NCBI GenBank assembly: GCA_900547945.1
Contig: URIT01000067.1
Coordinates: 1 to 17,236, forward strand
Length of the DNA stretch: 17,236 bases
Source of the DNA: an uncultured bacterium
Lineage (GTDB): Bacteria > Verrucomicrobiota > Kiritimatiellia > RFP12 > UBA1067
Direction of reading: 5' to 3'
In this document: piece after piece, positions 1-5,610 of the stretch
Layout of the letters: the number at the start of each line of letters is the position of its first letter
Position numbering within the stretch: position 1 is the first letter of the stretch
Program-made: the position numbers and the translations under genes
The notes under the pieces: generated by a model
What the model saw: the letters and a program-made list of their open reading frames with translations, nothing else
Told to the model about the DNA's origin: nothing
Databases searched by the model: none

Positions 1-53
1 ATGAGGGGGAAGTCGCACCGGCGGCAACGCCGAGGCGTGGGTCTCTACTCTAC

Positions 54-60
54 AAGGAGT
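54..60 (+). promoter_or_regulatory. Ribosome binding site of the first gene
   Basis: AAGGAGT lies 8 nt before the ATG at 69. The reading frame is also open upstream to the window edge, so this site is what decides the start. A stop (TGA, 2-4) in another frame could be the end of an upstream gene, but too little is visible to say. No promoter is recognised in bases 1-53. Confidence 0.7.
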
Positions 61-68
61 CAACGCGC

Positions 69-2690
69 ATGAAGGCGAGGGAAACCATGGTGGCCGTGGC
101 GCTCTGCGCCCTTGCGGGGGCGTCCGCGTTCGGCGCCATCGAGACGCTCACCGTGCCGCAGGGCGAGACGGCGGTGCGCGACGCGGCGTACCGGTGGTAC
201 ACGAACACGGCCCTGACGGTGAGCGGCACGCTCGACTTTTCCGTCGCCGGTCCCTACGTCCTCTGCGCCGTGGCGGCGGACGGCACGTATGATGCCGACG
301 GGAAGAAGAAGCCGACCATGCAGCTGGCGCCGCATGCCGGCGACGAGGGCGTCCTGAACATCACGAACGGGACGGCGCTCGGCACGCAGGTGGGCGTGAC
401 GTTCGGCTCCCACCTGACAGTCGGCGCGCAGGGCGGCGGCGCGCAGGCGCGGATCAACATCGGCGTCGACGGCACGACGAAGGCGAGCAGCTATTGTCTC
501 GACACACTGCTTCTGCACGCGGGCGCGCAGACGGTGGCCGACGAATTCCGCCTCGTCACGATCGGCTACAAGGCGGCCCTCGAACTGCTGAAGCTGCAGA
601 ACGACACCGCCAAGCCGCTCGTCGTCGCGTTCACGAACGACGTGGCGGACGCGCCCGCGTCGGACTCGGCGCTCCTGCGCCAGTTCTACGATTCAAGCCC
701 GTTCGCGCCCTCGAAGCAGGCCGGCGGGGACATCGTTCTGCGCGGCGAGCCCCGCTCGCCGATCCGTCTCTCCTCCTGGGGCCCTCACTGGACGTTCTTC
801 CGCGACTCCGGGGCGAAGGCGAATCTCGTGACGGAAGGGGCATGCGACTTCATCGTCCAGTGCCCCGAGAAGGGCGTCACGCTCAACCTCACGAACGTCG
901 TCTGGCGCCACGCGGGCGACACCGTCCTGATTCCGCGGGGCGAAGGCGCGTTCTTCCGCGTGCAGCGCCCCCATGTCCTTCCGTGGGGCGCGCAGACGGG
1001 CGTCGTGAAGGTTCGGACGGATACGAAGGGCACGGCGGTCACGCTCAACCTCAACGGCCATGACCAAAAGGTGAACGGCCTCGTCGTCGAGGCGCCGTCG
1101 CGCGTCGCGAACATCGCGGACGACGGGGCGCCCGCGCAGCCGGCCACGCTGACCTTCGGCGCGGGGGACGCGGACGGTGTGCTGGTCGGCGCGGTGGAGG
1201 ACGAGACGATCTCCTGCGTGAAGGAGGGCGCGGGCGCGCTCACGCTCTCGAACGCGACGGTGCGCGCGCTGACGGTGACGAACGGCGTGCTGAAGGTCTT
1301 CCCGGGGACGGTGAACCGCATCGGCACGCTTGTCCTCACGAACGCCGCGCTTGAGGTGGCCCTTGACGCGCAGCTGGAGGTCGAGACGTTCGTGCATGAC
1401 GACGCGCTCGTCGACGCCGTCGCGATCCGCGCCAAGGCGACGAACGAGATGACGGTCGCCACGCGCGCACTCTACCCGTTCACGAAGATCGAGAAGACGG
1501 GCGCGGCATTCCACACGATGACGCTCCCGCCGCGCGCGAACGGCGCGGCGCTCCACGTGAAGGAGGGCGTCCTCCGCCTCGGCGGGTCCGCCTGCACGAA
1601 TGCCTGGTGGCGGTTCATCGCGAAAAAGGCGTCGATTGAGAAACGGACGGACACGCGGAACGGCAAGACGCTCGTCTCGACGCTCTTCCTCGGAACCATC
1701 GGCCTCTTCACGCCATCGGGGCTTCCAAGCCTCGGCGTGACGGACGCGCACGGGGCCGACAACCCTCCCGATGCCGATGCGCTCGCGCCGGGGTGGGCCG
1801 CCTCGTGCAACCGGTGGATCGGCTGGGGGTTGAACCAGGCACGGGCGTACTTCGGCACAGACATCGAGCATGACCCGGTTCTCACCGGAGGAAGCGCCTC
1901 TTCGCCCATTTACTTTCTTAAGTGCTATGGCGACGACGGGACGAACCACTACGACGGAACGCAGGAGGAGGACCGGGTCGCGCATTGGTACGGGACGGTC
2001 ATGTTCACGAACCGGGTCCTCAAGGCCGACGACGCGGCGACGTGGGAGACAATCTACTGGCGCGCACGCGACGCGGCGCGCCAGCCGGTCACGTGCTACG
2101 CCCTGCGGCGCGGCGTGAACATGACCGCAAAGGACCATCCCTGCCCGTCCGACTGGGAACTGCAGACGAGCCCGGACGGCGTCGTCTGGACGACGCTCGA
2201 CGCGCGCGCCGGCGAGCGCGCGTGGGAGATCGACGACGCGGGCTCGACGAAGCTGAACGCACAGTTTTCCTTCACCTACAACAACCACATCCCGTACCTC
2301 TTCAGAGCGCTGCGCGCCGACTGGAAGTTCCTCGACTTCGGCGCGGTGCGCGTGGACGCGGGCGCGACGCTTGACGTGGAGGAGCTGAACAAGGAGAACA
2401 TCGCGTTCAACCGCCTCGCCGTCGATTGCGCGGGCGCGGGCACGATCACGACGTTCCGTCCGGCCGCGAACGGCCGCCTCGACGTGACGACCGTCGCCGG
2501 GACGGGTCCGAAGGGCCTGCCGCGCCGGCTGACCCTCCCGTTGACGTTCGGCAGGCTCGTCGCCGCCGAGAACCTGGCGAGCTGGTCGGTCTACGTGGAC
2601 GGCGAGCGGTCGTTTGCGAGCGCCGTGGGCGTGGACGGGGGCCGCCTCGCCGTCACGACGGCAAACGGCACGGTGCTGATCCTGCGCTAG
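69..2690 (+). CDS. Exported beta-solenoid protein with discoidin-like domain
   Basis: An 873-aa exported protein of unknown specific function. Residues 1-22 look like a signal peptide (basic MKAR, then a hydrophobic stretch ending ASAFGA). Residues about 25-500 are rich in Thr, Asn, Val and Gly and contain strand-turn units such as LTVTNGVLKV and LVLTNAALEV, as in autotransporter-type or pectin-lyase-like beta-solenoids. Residues about 510-765 resemble a carbohydrate-binding F5/8 type C (discoidin) module, including WELQTSPDGVVWTTLD near 695. The last 100 residues return to beta-strand repeats and lack an obvious membrane anchor or autotransporter barrel. The start is set by a strong Shine-Dalgarno site. 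The DUF1080 gene follows after 60 bp, so the two may be co-transcribed. A surface role in binding plant glycans is inference; no catalytic motif was recognised. Confidence 0.75.
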   Translation: MKARETMVAVALCALAGASAFGAIETLTVPQGETAVRDAAYRWYTNTALTVSGTLDFSVAGPYVLCAVAADGTYDADGKKKPTMQLAPHAGDEGVLNITNGTALGTQVGVTFGSHLTVGAQGGGAQARINIGVDGTTKASSYCLDTLLLHAGAQTVADEFRLVTIGYKAALELLKLQNDTAKPLVVAFTNDVADAPASDSALLRQFYDSSPFAPSKQAGGDIVLRGEPRSPIRLSSWGPHWTFFRDSGAKANLVTEGACDFIVQCPEKGVTLNLTNVVWRHAGDTVLIPRGEGAFFRVQRPHVLPWGAQTGVVKVRTDTKGTAVTLNLNGHDQKVNGLVVEAPSRVANIADDGAPAQPATLTFGAGDADGVLVGAVEDETISCVKEGAGALTLSNATVRALTVTNGVLKVFPGTVNRIGTLVLTNAALEVALDAQLEVETFVHDDALVDAVAIRAKATNEMTVATRALYPFTKIEKTGAAFHTMTLPPRANGAALHVKEGVLRLGGSACTNAWWRFIAKKASIEKRTDTRNGKTLVSTLFLGTIGLFTPSGLPSLGVTDAHGADNPPDADALAPGWAASCNRWIGWGLNQARAYFGTDIEHDPVLTGGSASSPIYFLKCYGDDGTNHYDGTQEEDRVAHWYGTVMFTNRVLKADDAATWETIYWRARDAARQPVTCYALRRGVNMTAKDHPCPSDWELQTSPDGVVWTTLDARAGERAWEIDDAGSTKLNAQFSFTYNNHIPYLFRALRADWKFLDFGAVRVDAGATLDVEELNKENIAFNRLAVDCAGAGTITTFRPAANGRLDVTTVAGTGPKGLPRRLTLPLTFGRLVAAENLASWSVYVDGERSFASAVGVDGGRLAVTTANGTVLILR

Positions 2691-2750
2691 GAGATCGAGA
2701 TCCTTTTGTGGAACGGAAAACGGAAAACTGCCTGAGAGGAGAATGCTGAA
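2691..2750 (+). promoter_or_regulatory. Intergenic gap with RBS for the GTG-start gene
   Basis: A 60-bp spacer. AGAGGAG at 2735-2741 stands 9 nt before the GTG at 2751 and supports that unusual start. ACGGAAA is repeated in tandem at about 2714-2727. No convincing -10 or terminator was seen, so read-through from the preceding gene is likely. Confidence 0.5.
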
Positions 2751-3935
2751 GTGAACAAACGCGATATCGTTGTCCTGACCTGTGTACTCGCGGCGGGGGC
2801 TGTCTGCGCGGGGCTCTACTGCCAGGGGCCGGACGCACGGCACGCCTGGGCGATCCACGACCGCAACCGCCCCAATCCCGTGAAGGTGGAGGCGCCCGAG
2901 GGACGGCCGCCGAGCGACGCGGTGGTGCTTTTCGACGGCACGCGGGCGAGCGCCGACCGGAACTGGTACACGGGGCGCGACGGGACGTGCCGCTGGGAGG
3001 TCGTGGAGGGGGCGCTTCGCTGTGCGCCGAAGACGGGGAACGCCGTCACCCGGCGCGTGTTTGCGGACTGCCAGCTCCATCTGGAGTGGAAGACGCCGAA
3101 GCCGGCGACGGGGTGGGGGCAGGGCCGCGGCAACTCCGGGGTCATCCTGTTCGGGGGCTACGAGATCCAGGTGCTCGACTCCTATCTGACCGATCCCTCG
3201 AAGACGCCGAACCCGAACCCGAACTACGCGGACGGGCAGGCGGGGGCCGTCTATGCGCAGAATCCGCCGCTCGTGAACCCGGCGCGCCCGGAGGGCGCGT
3301 GGCAGAGCTACGACATCGTCTTCCACGCGCCGGTGTGGGACGGCGACACGCTCGTCAAGGGGCCCACGGTGACGCTCTTCTTCAACGGCGTGCTCGTCCA
3401 GGACAACTGGGAGTTCGAGGGCAGCACCTACAACCTTGAGCGCAAGCCCGTGCAGAAGGGCGCCGCGCGGTATCCGATCCAGCTGCAGGACCACGGGACG
3501 CCCGTCGCATACCGCAACATCTGGGTGCGCGAGATTCCGTCCGTCTACGCGAACACCGTGCAGGGCGGCCCCGGCGTGAAGGCGGCCGACGTGCTTGCGC
3601 TGCGGGAGAAGACGGCCGCGCGGCTCTTCGCGCGCCTCGCGCCGGATGCGGCGGACGTGCCGGCGTTGGACGCCCTGCTGGAGATCCTCGCCTACTCGAA
3701 GGACGCGAAGTACGTGGCGCGCTACGACCGCGCGGCGGCGGCGTTCGTCGCGTCCACGGCGTCGTGGGACGACGCGGCGCTCCGGCGGCACGAGGGGCTG
3801 GTCCGCGCCTTCGAGAAGTCCTGCGGCCTGCTTGTGAAATACGGCACGCTGGCGGCGGATGATGCGTTCGTGCGCCGTGTGCGCGCGCTTGCGGCCCGCC
3901 TTTCGCACATGAAGGCGTCCACGAAGCATGACTGA
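2751..3935 (+). CDS. DUF1080 (3-keto-disaccharide hydrolase-like) exported protein
   Basis: A 394-aa protein with a hydrophobic N-terminal segment (residues 5-22, containing a Cys) that may be a signal peptide or membrane anchor. Residues about 55-263 match the DUF1080 / 3-keto-disaccharide hydrolase family (PF06439), a concanavalin-like beta-sandwich. Hallmarks are VVLFDGT near the start, RGNSGVILFGGYEIQVLDSY in the middle, WQSYDIVFHAP, and IQLQDHGTPVAYRNIWVREI at the end. The family is linked to hydrolysis of 3-keto-glycosides made by Gfo/Idh-type oxidoreductases and is expanded in PVC bacteria. Residues 264-394 form an alanine-rich, mostly helical extension that is not part of the usual domain and was not recognised. 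Translation starts at GTG with a good RBS. The substrate cannot be read from sequence. Confidence 0.85.
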   Translation: MNKRDIVVLTCVLAAGAVCAGLYCQGPDARHAWAIHDRNRPNPVKVEAPEGRPPSDAVVLFDGTRASADRNWYTGRDGTCRWEVVEGALRCAPKTGNAVTRRVFADCQLHLEWKTPKPATGWGQGRGNSGVILFGGYEIQVLDSYLTDPSKTPNPNPNYADGQAGAVYAQNPPLVNPARPEGAWQSYDIVFHAPVWDGDTLVKGPTVTLFFNGVLVQDNWEFEGSTYNLERKPVQKGAARYPIQLQDHGTPVAYRNIWVREIPSVYANTVQGGPGVKAADVLALREKTAARLFARLAPDAADVPALDALLEILAYSKDAKYVARYDRAAAAFVASTASWDDAALRRHEGLVRAFEKSCGLLVKYGTLAADDAFVRRVRALAARLSHMKASTKHD

Positions 3936-3964
3936 GCCCGGGCGCCTGTATCGTGGGGGGAATG

Positions 3965-4092
3965 TCTCACGCAGAGGCGCGGAGAGGCAGAGAGCGCAGA
4001 AGGGATAGGACTGTTTGGGATGAGGTCTGACGAGACGAGCCCATCCTTTCTTTCAACCCAACCTCTGCGTCCTCCGCGTTCTCTGCGTGAGG
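3965..4092. repeat. Inverted-repeat unit 1 of the island array
   Basis: The left arm (3966-4001) begins CTCACGCAGAG and continues in purine-rich GCGCAGAG-type steps. The right arm (4061-4092) is its imperfect complement, ending TCTCTGCGTGAGG. About 60 nt separate the arms, including CTGACGAGACGAGCCCATCC and CTTTCTTTCAACCC. Each arm is built of roughly three copies of a 9-10 nt step, so the arms also repeat internally. The same layout recurs at 4128, 4284 and 4914. Confidence 0.9.
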
Positions 4093-4127
4093 AAAAGACC
4101 CGCGCGGTGGGGCTGACAGGGGAGAAG

Positions 4128-4248
4128 TCTCACGCGGAGAACGCAGAGGGCGCGGAGGGGAGTGTGGTATTGGGGATGAGGGCTGACGAGACGAGCCCAT
4201 CCTTTCTTTCAACCCAACCTCTGCGTCCTCTGCGCTCTCTGCGTGAGG
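4128..4248. repeat. Inverted-repeat unit 2 of the island array
   Basis: The left arm 4129-4159 and right arm 4216-4248 surround the same inner spacer as unit 1, with few substitutions. About 36 nt separate it from unit 1 (AAAAGACCC, then GGGGCTGACAGGGG), and this linker is also conserved between units. Left-arm starts lie 163 nt apart (3966 to 4129). Confidence 0.9.
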
Positions 4249-4283
4249 AAAAGACCCACGCGGCGGGGCTGACAGGGGGAATG

Positions 4284-4395
4284 CCTCACGCAGAGAGCGC
4301 AGAGGGCGCAGAGGGGAGAGGGGTATTGGGGATGAGTGCTGTTGAGGTAGGCCGCCTCAACCATCTTTCGCAACCTCTGCGTTCTCTGCGTGAGG
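4284..4395. repeat. Inverted-repeat unit 3, shorter right arm
   Basis: The left arm 4285-4315 is intact. The right arm 4372-4395 has only two of the usual three steps, and the inner spacer has diverged (the CCCATCCTTTC stretch is replaced by CCGCCTCAACCATC). The difference looks like loss of one arm step plus drift. Confidence 0.85.
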
Positions 4396-4448
4396 AAAAA
4401 ACTGTTCTGACGGGAAGTCCTCACGAGGCGGGGCTGGCAGGTGGAATG

Positions 4449-4461
4449 TCTCACGCGGATG
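4449..4461. repeat. Truncated left arm before the GxxExxY gene
   Basis: TCTCACGCGGATG is a left-arm start at the expected spacing (165 nt after that of unit 3). It breaks off after about 11 matching bases, where the upstream edge of the GxxExxY gene begins. This is the left boundary of the non-repeat cargo. Confidence 0.7.
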
Positions 4462-4486
4462 TTTGCAAAAGAAAGGCAGGGATGCG

Positions 4487-4963
4487 ATGAAGGATTTGAA
4501 TCGGATTTCAGGTGATGTGCTTGATGCCGCTGTGCGGATTCACAAGGAATTCGGTCCGGGGATGATGGAAAGTGTCTATGAGAAGATACTGGCCATCGAA
4601 CTGGTGAATCGCGGGCATCAGGTTGAGTGCCAGAAACCCTTGGCTTTGACATATGGGGGACATACGTTCCCTGATGCGTTCCGCGTTGATCTTCTGGTGG
4701 ACGGATGCGTTATCGTGGAGCTTAAGTCGACGACGCTGATGGCCCCCGTTTATTTCAAGCAACTGAGAACCTATCTTGTTCTTTCCAGGTTGCAGGTCGG
4801 ATTGCTCGTCAACTTCGGCATGAATACGCTGAAGGAGGGCTTCAAGCGGATCGTAAACAACTACGGGGCGGAGACTCGCGCGGAGGGCGCGGAGAGGCAT
4901 GTAGAGGAAATGCGTCACGCGGAGAGCGCAGAGAGCGCGGAGGGGAGAGGGGTGTTTGGGTGA
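4487..4963 (+). CDS. GxxExxY protein (PD-(D/E)XK nuclease-like) with repeat-encoded tail
   Basis: A 158-aa protein of the GxxExxY family (PF13366, PDDEXK_3), whose function is unknown. The name-giving motif is GMMESVY (residues 25-31) in the context HKEFGPGMMESVYE. A PD-(D/E)XK-like core is visible as D68, then E78-L-K80. The ATG at 4487 is preferred over a TTG at 4463 because an AGGCAGGG site precedes it and family members start near MKDLNRISG. The family core ends at about residue 126 (IVNNY). The last 32 residues, including RAEGAER and RHAESAESAEG, are encoded by copies of the neighbouring inverted-repeat arm, and the stop lies in the repeat's inner spacer. G+C is clearly lower than in flanking genes, suggesting acquisition. 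Whether it cuts DNA or helps the repeats move is not shown. Confidence 0.88.
   Translation: MKDLNRISGDVLDAAVRIHKEFGPGMMESVYEKILAIELVNRGHQVECQKPLALTYGGHTFPDAFRVDLLVDGCVIVELKSTTLMAPVYFKQLRTYLVLSRLQVGLLVNFGMNTLKEGFKRIVNNYGAETRAEGAERHVEEMRHAESAESAEGRGVFG
4873..4896. repeat. Degenerate left arm inside the GxxExxY gene
   Basis: ACTCGCGCGGAGGGCGCGGAGAGG matches the purine-rich left-arm steps with substitutions. It lies in frame in the 3' end of the GxxExxY gene, directly after the conserved core. Confidence 0.6.
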
Positions 4964-5032
4964 GGTCTGACGAGACGATCCAATCCTTTCTTTCAACCCA
5001 ACCTCTGCGTCCTCCGCGTTCTCTGCGTGAGG
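4914..5032. repeat. Inverted-repeat unit downstream of GxxExxY
   Basis: The left arm 4914-4944 lies within the last codons of the GxxExxY gene. The right arm 5000-5032 is nearly identical to that of unit 1. The inner spacer keeps GGTCTGACGAGACGA and CCTTTCTTTCAACCC, and the gene's TGA stop falls inside it: unit 1 reads TTTGGGATGAGG where this copy reads TTTGGGTGAGG, a one-base difference that supplies the stop. Confidence 0.88.
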
Positions 5033-5067
5033 AAAAGACCCACGCGGCGGGGCTGACAGGGGGAATG

Positions 5068-5098
5068 TCTCACGCGGAGAACGCAGAGAGCGCAGAGA
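5068..5098. repeat. Lone left arm before rhuM-like gene
   Basis: A complete left arm (TCTCACGCGGAGAACGCAGA and onward) without a right arm. It follows the standard inter-unit linker and ends about 23 nt before the ATG of the rhuM-like fragment. It is the last recognisable copy in the array. Confidence 0.85.
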
Positions 5099-5121
5099 AT
5101 AAATAGTCTTGGGAAGCTGAC

Positions 5122-5490
5122 ATGAGTGACACGAACGCATTTCTGATCTATCAGGACGACAATGGCGTCTCGAACGTCAATGTTCGGTTCGAGGGTGAGG
5201 ACGTCTGGTTGGCGGCTGAGCAGATACAAGAGCGGTTTCAGGCAAGTCGTCAGGATGTCGCCTACCATATCGACCAGATCTACGGTGACGGTGAACTTGT
5301 GCGCGAGGCAACTTGCAAAATGTTTTTGCAAGTTCGACAAGAGGGTATGCGGAGCGTCAAACGCCAGTTTGCGCACTACAACCTTGACATGATTCTTGCC
5401 ATTGGCATGCGAATCCGAAGCGATGTCGCCGTGCGGTTCCGCCAGTGGGCGATTCGGCATCTACATGAGTTTACGGCATGTCGGCCCTGA
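5122..5490 (+). pseudogene. RhuM-family (virulence RhuM) protein, 3'-truncated
   Basis: A 122-aa product matching the N-terminal third of the RhuM family (PF13310), proteins of unknown biochemical role common in accessory regions. Family signals are VWLAAEQIQERF near residue 33, ATCKMFLQVRQEG, YNLDMILAIGMRIRS and FRQWAIRHLHEF near residues 106-117. Members are usually around 300 residues or more and continue from here with a GF-x-DDERL-like segment. Here the frame shifts to unrelated residues (TACRP) and stops, and no continuation was found in the other frames. Deletion or recombination near 5470 therefore removed the rest. A GGGAAG site precedes the ATG, so the fragment could still be translated. 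G+C is lower than in the neighbours, as for GxxExxY. The truncation coincides with the right edge of the island. Confidence 0.8.
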
Positions 5491-5542
5491 ATATCGCCGG
5501 CGCATGTGTGAACGAGTACGGCGAAGCGTCGCTGTGAAGCGC

Positions 5543-5562
5543 GGACGCGCGGGAGCGCGTCC
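5543..5562. repeat. Perfect 8-bp GC hairpin (short palindromic element or terminator)
   Basis: GGACGCGC and GCGCGTCC pair perfectly around a GGGA loop, followed by CTCCCGTCCGTCTTTT. The T run is short and starts 12 nt after the stem, so an intrinsic terminator is possible but not typical. The pattern GGACGC...GTCC...CGTCC resembles the palindromic element between gatC and gatA, suggesting one family of short mobile palindromes. It separates the island from the PL11 gene. Confidence 0.6.
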
Positions 5563-5595
5563 CTCCCGTCCGTCTTTTCGGGGTGGGCGGGGATG

Positions 5596-5604
5596 TGGTA
5601 TACT
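5596..5604 (+). promoter_or_regulatory. Extended -10 promoter of the PL11 fusion gene
   Basis: TGG directly followed by TATACT forms a TGN-extended -10. The box ends 6 nt before the ATG at 5611 and no Shine-Dalgarno sequence lies between, so transcription would start at or next to the start codon and give a leaderless mRNA. No good -35 was seen. Confidence 0.65.
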
Positions 5605-5610
5605 AGCCAC

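Noticed and set aside
2691..2708. Terminator after the first gene (GGAGATCGAGATCCTTTT)
   Set aside because: GAGATC is a direct repeat, not an inverted one, and no stable stem forms before the T run.
693..3929. A 1078-aa open frame on the minus strand
   Set aside because: It is antisense to two well-supported genes, Arg/Val/Ala-rich with no domain, and an expected by-product of high G+C at third codon positions. The same applies to the long antisense frames at 5461-7494, 9854-11371, 10960-12981 and 12531-14531.
4463..4486. TTG start for the GxxExxY gene
   Set aside because: It overlaps the truncated repeat edge, while ATG 4487 has an RBS and matches the family N-terminus.
4020..4490. A 156-aa protein encoded across the repeat array
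   Set aside because: It consists of translated repeats (HAENAEGAEG, LRSLREEKT). There is no RBS, and similar frames arise on both strands from the repeat's own periodicity.
3965..5098. CRISPR array
   Set aside because: The repeats are long inverted pairs and the spacers between them are themselves conserved, the opposite of CRISPR. No cas genes are present.
5101..5121. Promoter of the rhuM-like fragment (AATAAATAG)
   Set aside because: It is A/T-rich but has no TGN extension and no -35 at suitable spacing; too weak to call.
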